Notes under the pieces: generated by a model
Told to the model about the DNA's origin: nothing
Database searches by the model: none
Seen by the model: only the letters and a program-made list of their open reading frames with translations
Translations under genes and position numbers: made by a program
Source: Phorcus lineatus
Lineage: Eukaryota; Mollusca; Gastropoda; Trochida; Trochidae
Length of the DNA stretch: 64,000 nucleotides
Direction of reading: 5' to 3'
Assembly (NCBI GenBank): GCA_921293015.1
Contig: OV121088.1
Coordinates: forward strand, 20,311,645 to 20,375,644
In this document: positions 10,901 to 22,674 of the stretch, piece after piece
How the letters are laid out: every line of letters starts with the position of its first letter
Position numbering within the stretch: the stretch's first letter is position 1

Positions 10901-13900
10901 AATTCTTTAATTTCAGTAAGCTGCCTTATGCCCACATACAATCATAAACAAATAAAACAGAATTAGAGAGGAAGTGAATTGACAATGTTTATTCCAGCTC
11001 GTCAACTGGAAACATGGGAGTAGAGCGAGATTACAGTGACTGTTTAGACCAGACTTTCCAAGTACTATATAACTTCCTTGAAGTGTTATAAACAACGTAT
11101 GTGATCGATCTCTTGCATAATATCCTTATTATCATTTCCTGTTCCGAGGACAGCTGTGCTTTATTGCTTTATGCCTGACTGGCTGGCTGATAAATTAGAT
11201 AACATCATTGTTGATTTCAGCTTTACCGTTCATGCATTGTATAATGTCTGAGAGACTACGTGGAATAAGATATCTATAACAAAATGTAGATTATGCGGTT
11301 TTGATTATGTTCAAGATTAATCCAACTATATTTTATATTTTTCACTATCTTTTAAATGTCAAAAGCATGTGTTCATTTACTGTGAATAATTGGCGAAAAA
11401 AATAAAAACAAAGTAACTATTTGTCAATCTGGGATTAGGACGAGATAACTTTTATTGTCATTTACTAAAGTGAATCTATCATTAATTATCGCTCAGATTG
11501 TTGGTGCCCTTTTCTCTGTCAGACTGGTAAATACATGTACGTTAACAATTACTGCCAGGTTTGTATACATCATTTTTCAAGTCATTCTTATTCTTATCCA
11601 TTCGTAATTAGAAATCCCATATCGGAACTATCGGGACGCATGATGTACGAGGTGAACCCCTTGTCGATGACTTTGAAATAATGAAAATATTAAATCAATT
11701 TTCGATTGTATCATCATGAGATTATACCTTAAAATTTTACTGTTGATGCGTAAATGCGAGACATACTAAACCGGACCAAAAAAAACACTTTAAAACACCC
11801 TATCATCAAGGTAACCCTTTTAGTTAAACTTTATAACTAGTGACCAGTATATCCTTCATGTGTTCCCTTTTTATAATTATCAGTGATATTTTAAAATTAT
11901 GGCAAACGTGTCTTAAATTTCTGAAAAATGATTGTGTCTTTGTTAAATGTCAACTTGGTGTTCAATTATGCTCTTAAAAAGTTGGATAACTATATGTGAA
12001 TTGTATCAATATTAAAAGTGCATTGATTTTACAGTTGTTTAATCCAGGTTCAATTTACTGCCAAATATAAAAAAAACAACCCTCAAACCCCTATCTGCCA
12101 TAGATAAGAAATTTCAAATAGTTAGGAATTGAGTAATAGTGACGAAAATTCAAAAAATATCCATACAAGTCAAAACCTAACTTTTAAAAATATCGAAAGA
12201 AATATTGTGAAGTTTGTAGTGTCCAAGCTTACAAGTAAAATGAAAACAACTGCATAATACCAGAGTACCAGAATTGTTTATCTAATTTTGTAAAAGGTGA
12301 GGGAAATCTAAAAAACAACTAAAAATGATTTCACTTTAAAAAGATTTATATATTTTTTTCTCATATCTCATATGGCAGTTCAGTTGTAGAACGATTTGTT
12401 TAAAACGACATTCTCACACGCGTATCCGGTTGGGTAATTCGCGCGTGTAAGGAAACCGCGCGCGTAGGATGCAGCGCAGTAAAAACACCGCTGAGTAGAG
12501 GGCGCGCTGATTGAGATTTACGACTCTCGCGAGGCCTCGCTAATTAAACACTGGAAGTTAAAAATTAGAGTTGCAGTCCACCTTTAAGGTTGAAAAAAAG
12601 GGATCTCTCAAATTTACCGACAGAATACAACTTCTTTCTGTGATAGCAAAATTTATATACACAATCTGAAATTTCACTGTTAATTAATTTCACTTTTGCC
12701 CAATCAGGTGCTGAATATTCCGAACATCTTAAACTAATCCCATTATTTGCGTAGCGTTAAAATTGAGCTGAAATATACGCTTCTTAAAGATAAGGACAAT
12801 TCTGATTCCTATAAATTATTAGTATTAAATGTCAGGCCTTCTTATAAAATTTAACTTCTATGTTTATGAAACATATTTAAAGCTACCTTTACATGATTTC
12901 ACTGGAGTCACCAATATTTCGTAAGTATGGGCACTATAGTGCCCATAAGCGTACCACATCAGTTTATTGTAACTGTACGAAAATCTTTCAAATTGTTGTG
13001 TCAATATTATGAAATATTCAATTCTCTTTACACACATGGCTGCTCGAGGTGGACGAGCCGGAGGACCAGAGAGGCGGGGAAGAGTAAGAAGCACCCAACA
13101 GGAATGTTAGTGTTCTAGCTGGCTCCAACAGGGGAACTCATCTTACTCTCAGATAGCAATAATGATAAATATCATGAATGATGATTGATGAAGGCTTCAA
13201 GCTATACATAGCTGTACATATTAGCAGAACTCAAAAGAATTGAAATGCAGTGCTGTCGGGTAAAGCTACGCACCTAATAAATACACGATCATTCATCCGC
13301 GAAAAATACAAAATATGGGTTAAAACCACTTCAATCTCAAAGTTAAGAGCTCGCTGATAATATGAATGCAAAATATATATGTTGAAATGTGTTTGTCAAT
13401 GACACTGGAAATTTTCAAGCGACCACCCCCTTATTCCCATACGTTGCCATGTGTAGGCTAACGATATGCAGGCAGGGTTTGAATACACCTAACATCTCCA
13501 TTATTATGATTTTGATAAAACTATATTCTGAAGTTTAGGTAAGGACAACCCGATATATGGATAAATTTTCATTTTTACGTTACAGAACATTACTCCGCTC
13601 CTGAATGGTGCGAATAATGAATAAACGCGTTTTCCCTTATACATTCTAAGGCTGAATAAACAATTTTGTATAGTTTATCCCTGTCTGTTTTTTAATTTTT
13701 TAGATTAAAGTTGAAATGACAGACTAGATCTAGTAATGGTGTGGCTAACCCGAGTATTTTATTACCATATTTGTTATAATAGAAACTTGGTCATCTCGAC
13801 GCCTATAATTCGCAGTCTTGACTCCATTTTCAATAATTTTAAAAATTCTGAATTTGAAGGGAATGTGTTCATGTCACTACCCGCCATTCATTCTATTAGC

Positions 13901-14091
13901 GACCACCAACTATTAAACAAATATGGTTCGTGCAGCCTAACAAAGTATAGCTTTAAACTTCCAGTGTTATTTGGATGAATATGGAAGTCGTGTGCGTTGT
14001 GGGGACGTCTTTTATGTATTAATGTATGTATGTGTGTGTGTATGTGTGTTCAGGTGACTGCACGTATACTGATTAGAAAGGAAATAGTTAA
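7991..14091. other. Long non-coding interval, no supported gene
   Basis: Short frames only. A GC-rich patch at 10360-10480 and another at 12410-12550 (GCGCGCGTAGGATGC) resemble ends of other MITEs. A 75-bp GC-rich frame at 13037-13110 starts with a good ATG context and encodes an Arg/Gly-rich start, but has no convincing continuation. Confidence 0.4.
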
Positions 14092-14215
14092 TGAACAACG
14101 TTCCTAAAACCAAAAAAACCTCCACAATCAAACGTTCCAGAAACGTTTTAGGAAACAATTTAGAAACTTTACCGAAATGTTTCTGAAACGTTTCTATAAC
14201 GTTTATGTGTTAGCT
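14092..14215 (-). repeat. AAACGTTT-rich end repeat, right
   Basis: CAGAAACGTTTTAGGAAAC..TTTCTGAAACGTTTCTATAACGTT, ending GTGTTAGCT, which directly abuts the DIRS recombinase fragment at 14216. Confidence 0.75.
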
Positions 14216-14519
14216 CTGTTTCCGCATCTTCACAACCAGACATCACCTGGAACACACGTGGGGAGGAAGTAGTAAAAGCTTTCATTAAAGGAAGTGAAAT
14301 TGTCTTGACAACGAAGACCCTCGATTCTGATTTCCATGCCGATAGAGAAGTTGCCAAGGCTCTTATTTCATGAGGAGAAAACTTCAAATTAACTGTATCA
14401 TGGTCCATTGCTTGATAAGCATACTAGTTGTTTCCTCAACCAACATGCGATGGCATTCTTGGCAATCTCAGAATTCACAGAGGTCTTGCAAGACAGGAAA
14501 AGCTTCCTCCTAGAACGCC
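14216..14519 (-). pseudogene. DIRS-like tyrosine recombinase, C-terminal part
   Basis: Begins after the TTAA of the insertion with RRKLFLSC and EIAKNAIACWLRK, then after a frame change VNLKFSPHEIRALATS. HEIR carries the catalytic His/Arg of this recombinase family. When the 1.6 kb insertion and one TTAA are ignored, the frame from RTSSLK (16.1 kb) runs straight into this piece. It ends where the AAACGTTT-type repeat begins. Confidence 0.78.
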
Positions 14520-14523
14520 TTAA

Positions 14524-16112
14524 AGATCGACTGAAATGACCCATGGCAACTTTCGTGATTCATAAAATACGTATTCTAATTTGCCAGTAACTTGAGTTGA
14601 AATTTTCGAAATCGGCCTATAAACAACTTTAATACGGCTTTTTCCAATCACCAGCTAATTAGGACCAGTGAACAGAAGTGAAATGGCCCGTGGTCACTGA
14701 GGCGTGTCCAGCCGCTTGTCCTGCCGCGTGACATGCTAGTCGGCGGAAGTATAACCTCCTTAATGAAAAAACAACAGGAAATCTCACATTCTAAACAACT
14801 GTATAAACATATCTAAAGTCATCCAAACAACTCAAACCTCCAATAAATTGATGTTTAATATATCTTTAATTATTTGTATTGTTCCAAGCGAAAGCGTTAA
14901 AATGTGATGCTATGCGCACTATCCCATACCATGTGTACATCAATTAGGACGTCTGCCAAATGTTCTCACAACAATCAGACTGGTTTAAATAGTCTTATTT
15001 TTTATGACACACAGGTGGCCGTTATATAATCCTATCGCATTAATTTCAATTCTTGATTTAATGGTCTCTAATTATACCTTTTGAATTTTAACGCCTTGGA
15101 CCCACCAAGCGGAATATATGTCCTGTCATAATGGCGTAATCTTAGCATTCGACTGCTACTTTGTTTATTGTCACGGCGTCCAGTCATTTTGAACCAATGA
15201 ACTTGTAGAATATATATTCAACCAATAAATTAAGAGAAGGAGATATGGCTCATGCACTTCTACGGACGATGACACACATTTCAAAAAGTACATCATGAAT
15301 AACGGGTACCAACATTCTTTAGGATTACATAGGATGTTTCTAACGATTGAGCCAGGTATGTTTTCATGTCATTGATTGTTAAATTCAAAAACAGACATAT
15401 TGCAACACGGTGTGAGATGTTATACTAGCTAACAATATAACATACGTTAGTTAAATACAAACGAATCATCCACTAAGTACTAAGTTGTCATAAAGTGAAG
15501 TGAAACAAAATTATTTTTTCTACAGTAAACATTAAAAAAGTTTTTACATTCTCTCCCGTTTATTACAAAAACCTTCTTTTTTTTTAGACAATTTAGAACT
15601 TCATATCGATAATAAATGTTGTAACACTACGTGATATCCCATAGTAATGGATCTCTCACCGACCAAGTTCTTAATCTTTTTGATATAAACCCACCAAAGA
15701 AAACCGCGTCCAAGGATTGTCACAGTCCAATCAAAATGGATTTGACGAGTAAGAAGGAAAGGTGATATCATGAAACAGTTACATATCGTATTTTGGAATT
15801 CTTTCGGTCATGCTATTGCCTCTATTTTGCTTTTGAATTAGCTTAAAAATACAGAGAAAATCAAAGGGCTGGAGTTTCAGCCGACGACTAGCACGTCACA
15901 CACTGGGCGTGGCTTCGAGTCATGCTTCGGTGATTTTGTCTAAGCGTTCGCCAGACTCATTAGGCGGTTATCCAAAACAGGGGTATAAAAGGTCTCCTAG
16001 TGGTCGAATTAAAGCGTATATTTTTTCATTTTTTGGCTCTATTGATTCTTATAAGTGAAGCGACTACAGATAATAATTTGTAATAATCACAATTATGCGT
16101 TACGCCTCCTCT
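14524..16112. mobile_element. 1.59-kb TTAA element inserted in the DIRS recombinase (copy A)
   Basis: Flanked by TTAA at 14520-14523 and 16113-16116. It separates two parts of one recombinase frame exactly at that duplication. The tips are AGATCGACTG and ACGCCTCCTCT; only three bases are mirrored, so it lacks clear terminal inverted repeats. It contains no recognised frame. Homologous sequence recurs at 50400-51959 and 63525-64000. TTAA target duplication is the habit of piggyBac-type elements. Confidence 0.8.
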
Positions 16113-16116
16113 TTAA

Positions 16117-16905
16117 GGATGATGTCCTTTGTTGACACCATCTGATAGCTCTTATTGGACAAAGCGGGCAAATTTTGTCAGAATGAGAGGATGAATGCAG
16201 TAGTGCATTAAGTCTATAAACCATTGCTCCAAGTGGGCACGATGACATAGATTGATTCTTAGCTACGAACTCTGGCAGAGCTGGACATGTCATTTCCATA
16301 GGTCCACTTGCAAACCTAATTGAAGAATTGTCAATAGCATGAAACTGAGGCGAAAGCAAGCAGAAAAGCTGTCTTGAAGGATAAGAACTTTAATGAAGCA
16401 GTTTGCAAAGGTTCATAAGGAGCTTTCACAAGAGATTGGAGAACCACACATAAATCCCATTTTGAAAAAATAGAAGGTGAGGAATTATCTTTGATTTGAA
16501 AAAACTTAATCAGTTAATACATAGACGATCCTACTGCTAGTCCCTCGAGATCTCAAACCACAGCAATAGCTGAACAATATTCTTCAATAGTTCCATGTTT
16601 GAGTTTTTTCACAATTCTCAAATAAAGTATAAAGCAGTGGAATTGATTTATCTTGGTTTAGGAGCTCTGGCTGCTCTCTCCAATCGGCGAAAAATTTTCA
16701 CTTTAAATCATGAAGTCTTGCTGTTGAGGGCCTAACAAACTGGGATATAGCAGTTGAAAGTCCCTTACTGAAACCTTTACTTGTGAGGGATTCCTTGATT
16801 ATCTCCCAAATTAAAGATTTAGGGTTGCTAAATTCCTGTGAACATTCCCGATTGAGGTTGATGTGACAGACCTTCTCACAGAGGTAGTTGGAGTGGAACA
16901 TCAGT
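16117..16905 (-). pseudogene. DIRS-like tyrosine recombinase, N-terminal and middle part
   Basis: Readable pieces in shifting frames: ESLTSKGFSKGLSTAISQF and VRPSTARLHDLK (core-binding domain), SSYEPLQTASLKF then KTAFLLAFAS (start of the catalytic domain, near 16400), and LCPIRAIRW then RTSSLK (near 16150). The last piece runs up to the TTAA site where another element was inserted at 16113. Several stops are present. Confidence 0.78.
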
Positions 16906-16909
16906 AAGC

Positions 16910-17700
16910 AGATCCAGAAGATTTGGGAACCAAGTTCTTGTGGGCCAAGAAGGAGTCACTAGATAAACCATACAATTGTGAAGAGCAATTTTTGGCAATT
17001 ACATCCGGCAGAAACTTTACTGGAGAAAAGCATAGGCAATCATTCCTTCCCATGATATGGATAGTGGGGCCTGAGTGTGGCAAAGGTTCAGACCTCCCAT
17101 GTATGTAAAGTCTTGAATTGATGTTAGGCAGCCAAGTAATGACATCCACTTCCTTACTGACGTAATAAGAGACAGGATCAGGCTCCTGATGTCAAACCAG
17201 CGGTCTGTGATCCGAGATGAAGGGGCGAGTTCTGACTTCTCCGGATTAACAATCCATCCCAGATGAGTAAACACATGGATAATGAATTGGGTCTGACTGC
17301 TCAAGATTCTGGTCAAGACCTGTCTCTCTAGAAAATTGTCAAGATACCCAAATAGGGCGACTCCTCTGAGATGTAGGAAGTGAAGAATTGGCTTGATTGT
17401 CATGGTAAAGAGCCAAGGGACTATGGACATTTCCCGAAAAGTGGAACTTGAAACTGAAATCTTCTGCAGTTCTCTGCGAACGGGAGATAATTCTGAAAAA
17501 ATTTGTCAACGGGAATGTGGAGGGAGGCCTCCTTCAAGTCCATACTGATGAACTTTGAGTTTGGCATGATTAGCTTCATGACATTCTTCAACTATTCCAT
17601 GGTGAGCATTTGGGTTTGCACAGAAAATCCTTGATCAAGATCTTCAAGTCTGTAATAGTTCTCATTTCTGCTGAGGCGCACTTGGAAACAAGGAAGACTG
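16910..17700 (-). pseudogene. DIRS-like reverse transcriptase / RNase H region, broken
   Basis: Reverse transcriptase core. MDLKEASLHIPV near 17560 is the DIRS form of motif A, with its catalytic Asp intact. PWLFTMTIKPIL then opens the 137-residue frame 17430-17017. Motif C reads FGYLDNF in place of YLDD, so the second catalytic Asp has become Asn. The linker WIVNPEKSEL is typical of the family, and the PTRTWFPNLLDLL segment near 16930 belongs to the RNase H side. At least two frame changes are needed to join the blocks. Confidence 0.8.
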
Positions 17701-17769
17701 GAGAGTAAAATATTGAGAAGTGTCCCGAGGGGACAGTTCCACCACAGGCTCCTTCAGCAAAAGCTGCTC

Positions 17770-18850
17770 AAAGGCTTAAGGAGCCGCATCCAGACAATGA
17801 CCTTGTAAAAAAAACCTCCTTCCTGTGGGATAGGCCACTAAAAGGGGGACGGGGCACGCTTCCGGAATTGTAACTGGTACTCATTGGCAATAACGGAATT
17901 GGTCTAGGGATCTGGCGTTTCTTGAGTCCAGTTTTGAGCATAACATTGGAACCGTCTTCCCACTGGGGAGAGAACTATGGGCAAGTGAAAAACAAAGTCC
18001 AAAATCATGTCCATGGACATTCCCAAGTCGAAATGATCTGAAGGTACTTAAAGATGGCGAACAGTCAACACCTGAGGGTCCTGATAAACCCCTTTTTCCA
18101 CAGCCACCTCTGCCCCAAAAGTGATATCTCGGAGGAGGGTTGTCCTTCGGTTGTTGCCCTTGAAAGTAAGCAGGTTGACATTGCAGATCTCAAACACGTC
18201 CTACCCCTGCTGCCATCTTGAGATTTCACTGTCACTATCACTCTCATCAGAAGATTGCATATCAGAAGCTTCATCGGCATGGACCTTGTTGGTGAATTCG
18301 GCTTTGTTTGTCATTTACAGACCTTCGCAACTCCTAGTCCTTGGCCACCTGGCCTTAGGCATCTTTCACTCCACTCCCAGACAACTTGTTACGTGACTAT
18401 GCAAAAGCAAAAAACTAGGACCAATTCCAATTGTGCAGGTCACTTTCTTATTGTTGGACGATTTATCACACAACTTTGCTGACGACACTGATGACTGTCA
18501 ACATTATGCTGACATTGTCAACCTTATTGACAACTTCTGAGTTCCTTGTCAATGAGATGGCAACCGTCTTCTGTATCAGGGAAATTCCGATTGTCATAAC
18601 TCTTGAATTCCCTTCCGAGAATGATAGTTTTAACGGACCTGGCCCTGACATTTTGTTCACTTGACAGAACAGACGCTCTCCCCGAAGAACACCAAACTTT
18701 ATTTTCAAAAATCAGATCCCTGATCAAGAAAATTGTATGTGAAAAATCTCCCTTGCCTCATGGCGATGCCGGACAGAAGATAGTGTCTCAACCACAAACA
18801 TTTTCTGAGGAAAATTTTCGATTACTCTGACTCAAAAAAGACGTCAATAA
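17770..18850 (-). pseudogene. Possible Gag region of the DIRS-like element
   Basis: Located upstream of the reverse transcriptase on the same strand. One frame near 18080-18150 reads a Gln/Pro/Gly-rich stretch (KDNPPPRYHFWGRGG) such as ends DIRS-type Gag proteins. The rest is not recognisable. Confidence 0.4.
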
Positions 18851-18889
18851 CTCAATAAATATAAACCCTGAAGTTCTGTATAAGATGAT

Positions 18890-20335
18890 TTTGATTGATT
18901 ATCAAACTCAATAACTGAACACTAAAGAAACAGCGTTTCCTTCATAATAATTTTACTTATTACCTTTACATTACATTTTTGCGGCGCTAGTTGTGTCTTC
19001 AATTCCGTGAGCGCTTATACAAAATGTATATAAAATTGAACATTTATTTCTCTTTACTTTGATAAGTTGTACAGCGCATCACTTGGTTACAAAAATACGA
19101 AGTGAGAAAGTTGCCCAATTTGAGGCACTTCTTGTGCCTTTATTTATCCATGCACTATTTGTTTTAGCGCATCTACATATTATATATCAAATTGCCACTG
19201 CTATAAATGTTTTTGGAATATGTCATTTGGTTATGATAGATATAAAGTGCCAAAGTTGCTCTATTTGCGACACTCACTGTGTGTTTGGTCTGAATGAACA
19301 CATTTAATATGGAACGGAAAACAGTTATCAAAATGTGGTTTAAAAGATATGAAGTACTAAAGGAGAGCAGATGACAAAATCACAACTCTGTTCTTAAGGA
19401 TAGAAGAGCAAAAATAGCTTTTTGTGCAGCGCTTGCTGTGTCTTTATAGATTATTGCGCCTGTACAAATTTTACATTGAATTAACAACTATCTTTATCTC
19501 TATCCTGTAATATAAAAATTGTCAAAATATGTTGAGCACATCTTGAGAAAAATAGTGTGGAAAACTGGTATTAGACTAGAAATATGTAAAAATAAACGTT
19601 TTTGCAGCACATGTTGTATCTTCGTTTCAGCTAGTGCAGATAATGTATCTAATATGGAATTGTGGGCAATTTTTCTCTCTTTCAAATGATCCCACCCATA
19701 TTGAAATCTTCCCAAGGGTTCAGATCATAGGATGTGTGATAGGAGGGTGTAAACGACAGCACGAGCGTGGGTCGGTCAGCTCGTGCGAGAGGGTGGAAGG
19801 TGCCCACAGGCTATTGCCACGCGGATCAAAAGTATAAAATCTGCTATAAAATAAGTGCCCTGGCTTGGCCAGTGAGGACCGCAGCGATAATGAGTTAGCG
19901 TGAGAAAACTTAAGGGTGATACTCGCATCTCGCCAGGACATCATGTGGGCAAATTCATCCCTGACCAGCATGGGGGACACATCTTCAGGTTGTTTGAATA
20001 GTGAAATTACCTGTTAGTGCAACGCTTGCTGTGTCTTTGTTTTGGAGAAATACAAATTTTAAATGGAATTTAAGACAACTTTTTTCTCTTTTTTTGTTAT
20101 ACGTCAAAATACATTAAGCACATTATGAGAAGAATGGTATGAAAATCGTATGTGAAAATCCCTTTTTTCCGACATATTCTGTATCTTCATATCAGGTAGC
20201 ACATATACATACTTCAAATTGAAGGCAATTTTCTACACTTTCAAATGATCACATCTATACTGAAATCCTCCCAAGATCATAGGCCTGTGTTAGGAAGGTG
20301 TGCATATGTTGTGAGTGCACGCATCTAAGCAAACG
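18890..20335. repeat. Dispersed-repeat cluster
   Basis: Three or more loosely related blocks (18900-19300, 19440-19840, 20000-20320). Each has the motif 'GCAGCACNTGNTGTATCTTC..TTTCTCTCTTTCAAATGATC'. The block 19560-19835 is the inverted partner of 1313-1620. No exon was found. Confidence 0.55.
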
Positions 20336-20338
20336 ATT

Positions 20339-20469
20339 GTACCCCAAAACCCTTACAGCCCATTACCCCTACACCCCAGAGGTAACAAGCTAGAGATTAG
20401 CATTGCAGTGGACCATAAACTTGCTTTGATATGCTGTAGGGGTAATGGGTTGTAGGGGTTATGGGGAAC
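20339..20469. repeat. Hairpin with CCCATTACCCCTACA arms
   Basis: ACAGCCCATTACCCCTACA near 20355 is mirrored by TGTAGGGGTAATGGGTTGTA near 20436, with a second mirrored AACCCCTTAC/GTAGGGGTT pair outside. Confidence 0.8.
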
Positions 20470-20618
20470 TACCAAGCAAACGTGTGCAGCTCAATAAGCC
20501 AACGTGGCAGGGTAGAAAGATCATGTAGAATGTGCAACAGGGAGAAGGGCAAAACTGAGTGCTTTTGATGCTTCCTATTGGTATGATAGACATGCTCAAG
20601 AAAAAAGTGAGCATGGCT

Positions 20619-21125
20619 CATATACCCCCACAGTCTGATTTCTTCTTCCTCTTCCAAACTCATATGTTAACACAGTTTATCATATTAAGTCCCATGTTTT
20701 GTGCCATACAGCTAAGATAATCATAAAATAAACAATGCATCAATCAGCTTCACGACAAGTCTACAAGTTGGCAAAACTTTGTGAAAAATAATATTTTGGA
20801 AATGGCTTTCGAACTCGATCAAAAGTATAATCAAGTGCATCCATAACAAAATTTCCCTCCTCTAGGTGTAATAGTTTCTGAGAAAATCTGTCCCATTGTA
20901 CACCATATACCTAAGTCCAAAAAATTATGTTTCCACAGAAACTACAAAAAAATTAATTCCAGAAAATTCAAAAGTGATCCAAACTGTAGGCAAGGTTATG
21001 GTTAACAAGTGTGCAAAGTTTTGTAGATCGAAACCTAAGAGTTTTTGAGTTAATTAACCGAACAGAAGGACAGACAGAAGGAATGACCGCTATATACCCC
21101 CGCGAACCCAAGCGAGGGTATAAAA
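20619..21125. mobile_element. Degenerate pearl/Helentron-like element
   Basis: Starts CATATACCCCCAC and ends CTATATACCCCCGCGAACCCAAGCGAGGGTATA, a terminal hairpin. A degenerate GGACAGACAGAAGG tract sits just before the tail, in the same position as the ACGG tracts of the elements at 3391 and 21898. Confidence 0.4.
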
Positions 21126-21664
21126 ATATCAAAACATGTACCAGCATTACTTAGAACAACAAAGAAAAAAAAAATTGGTAGCTTAGTGAGAGCTGGGAGA
21201 ATAGAATAGCACCTATTTCATACATTGATGAGATTAACAACTGGTAGGCAAACAAGCATTTTTTGTATAACACTAACCTTTAGGACAGTCCTGTCGGGGT
21301 AATTTTTGTGGACATAAAATTTAAGGAGACATTCCAAATGATACAAGTATGTTATCAGTAAATGATTGTAACATAACCCAATTGAAATATGGTACTCAGG
21401 ACAACATTTTATTTATTAACATTTATCGGCACTACCAGTGTGTAAAGCCTTGCTACAACATTACAAGGCATTGTTGATAAGTCTCAACATAAATCATTTG
21501 TTAATATGTGGATGTTCTATCGATAATAATATATTTTTATAATGTTGTGAAATTAGTAAAAGTAAAGCACCTTTTTTCATGTCATTCTTCCTCAAAGCAA
21601 AAGGGCAGTATGTAGCCGATAGGTAAAACTTTTAAAGAATTTTCAATAAAGATATTGATGGTAC

Positions 21665-21821
21665 CTTTAGTGTTGATGGTAGCAGCTGACTTGCTTGAGC
21701 GTGTGTCCCAGATTCGGACTGTTTTATCTCCACTAGCAGTGGCAAGTAGCTCAGGGTTTCGTGGATGCCAACAGAGCTGGTCAACGCTGTCTCCGTGGCC
21801 TCGGAATGTGTGATCCTTACT
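21665..21821 (-). CDS. THOC3: THOC3 coding exon 2
   Basis: 157-nt exon encoding 52 complete residues of the second WD40 blade. It begins SKDHTFRGHGDSVDQLCWHP and continues through NPELLATASGDKTVRIWD, the hallmark order of a WD repeat (GH, then SGDKTVRIWD). The acceptor is TTTGTCAACAG just above 21821 and the donor is GTACC from 21664. It enters in phase 0 and leaves in phase 1, after the K of the INTK motif. The human family member continues here with a Gly codon and an ENINICWSPDG-like segment. I searched the lower coordinates for that segment on the minus strand and did not find it, so intron 2 probably runs past the left edge of the window (more than 21.6 kb). Confidence 0.93.
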
Positions 21822-21897
21822 CTGTTGACAAATATATATTCATACAGTTCTAATTTATCTTTGATGATCTTTATTGAAACAAGCAGACAGAGTCAGT

Positions 21898-22670
21898 TAT
21901 ATCCCCCGCCAAAGGGAAAGGGTAGTTAATGATACTAGTTGTGGAATATTGAACAGTGATCATGTTGTTTTTCTACAAACAACCATTAAGAAATCCTATG
22001 TTACGTTTCCATGGAAACAGGTAAAAATAAAAATGCAAAGAAGTTGAAAACCCCAAAAGGCACATCTCCGCATGATGCCCGTTGCACATACCAAGTTTCG
22101 TCGAGCTAGGTCTCACCGTTTTGGAGTTGTGCTCCGGAAATACATTATCGGGACGGACGGACGAACGGACGGACGGACGGACGAACGGAAAAAATGCAAA
22201 GAAGTTGAAAACCCCAAAAGGCACATCTACGCATGATGCCCATTGCACATACCAAGTTTCGTCGAGCTAGGTCTCACAGTTTTGGAGTTGTGGTCCGGAA
22301 ACGAAATTCTATGTTACGTTTCCATGGAAACGGGTAAAAATAAAAATGCAAAGAAGTTGAAAACCCCAAAAGGCACATCTCCGCATGATGCCCGTTGCAC
22401 ATACCAAGTTTCGTCGAGATAGGTCTCACCATTTTGGAGTTGTGCTCCGGAAACAAAATCCTATGTTACGTTTCCATGGAAACAGGTAAAAATAAAAATG
22501 CAAAGAAGTTGAAAACCCCAAAAGGCACATCTCCGCATGATGCCCGTTGCACATACCAAGTTTCGTCGAGATAGGTCTCACCGTTTTGGAGTTTTGCTCC
22601 GGAAACATTATCGGGACGGACGGACGAACGAACGGACGGACGGAGACCATTTCAATATCCCCCGGGGTAA
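21898..22670. mobile_element. Pearl/Helentron-like element with 152-bp units and ACGG tracts
   Basis: Starts TATATCCCCCGCC and ends CAATATCCCCCGGGGTA. The core has about four copies of a unit of roughly 152 bp (TATGTTACGTTTCCATGG, then AAGTTGAAAACCCC, GCACATCTCCGCATGATGCC and TTTCGTCGAG). Interspersed (ACGG/ACGA)n tracts lie at about 22149-22190 and 22613-22644. It lies in THOC3 intron 1, 80 bp from exon 2. Open frames across it are repeat artefacts. Confidence 0.65.
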
Positions 22671-22674
22671 AAAA

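Larger units (their letters stand above)
7824..14215. mobile_element. Candidate 6.4-kb DNA transposon with AGCTAACAC / AAACGTTT ends
   Basis: The left end 7824-7990 starts AGCTAACACGAAACGTTT. The right end 14092-14215 finishes AAACGTTTATGTGTTAGCT, its approximate mirror. Both ends carry many sub-terminal copies of AAACGTTT. No transposase was recognised among the short frames inside. The interior also holds smaller inverted pieces, such as GGTGCGTAGCTTTACCCG near 10070 mirrored near 13260. It may be one non-autonomous element or two separate end-derived MITEs. Confidence 0.4.
14216..18850 (-). mobile_element. DIRS-like (tyrosine-recombinase) retroelement, decayed
   Basis: On minus, in order: a Gag-like region (about 18850-17770, weak), reverse transcriptase with its RNase H-side linker (17700-16905), then the tyrosine recombinase (about 16905-16117 and, after an insertion, 14519-14216). 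DIRS-type elements integrate with a tyrosine recombinase instead of a DDE integrase, and this order matches. Many stops and frame changes show it is dead. Confidence 0.8.

Noticed and set aside
10618-10941. 107-residue minus-strand frame
   Set aside because: No recognisable domain, no splice support, and it lies in repeat-derived sequence.
13037-13110. Possible first coding exon (Arg/Gly-rich start, good ATG context)
   Set aside because: No convincing donor or downstream exon; the frame stops after about 23 codons.
1-21660. THOC3 exon 3 and later exons
   Set aside because: Searched on the minus strand for the next WD blade; nothing matched, so they are taken to lie outside the window.
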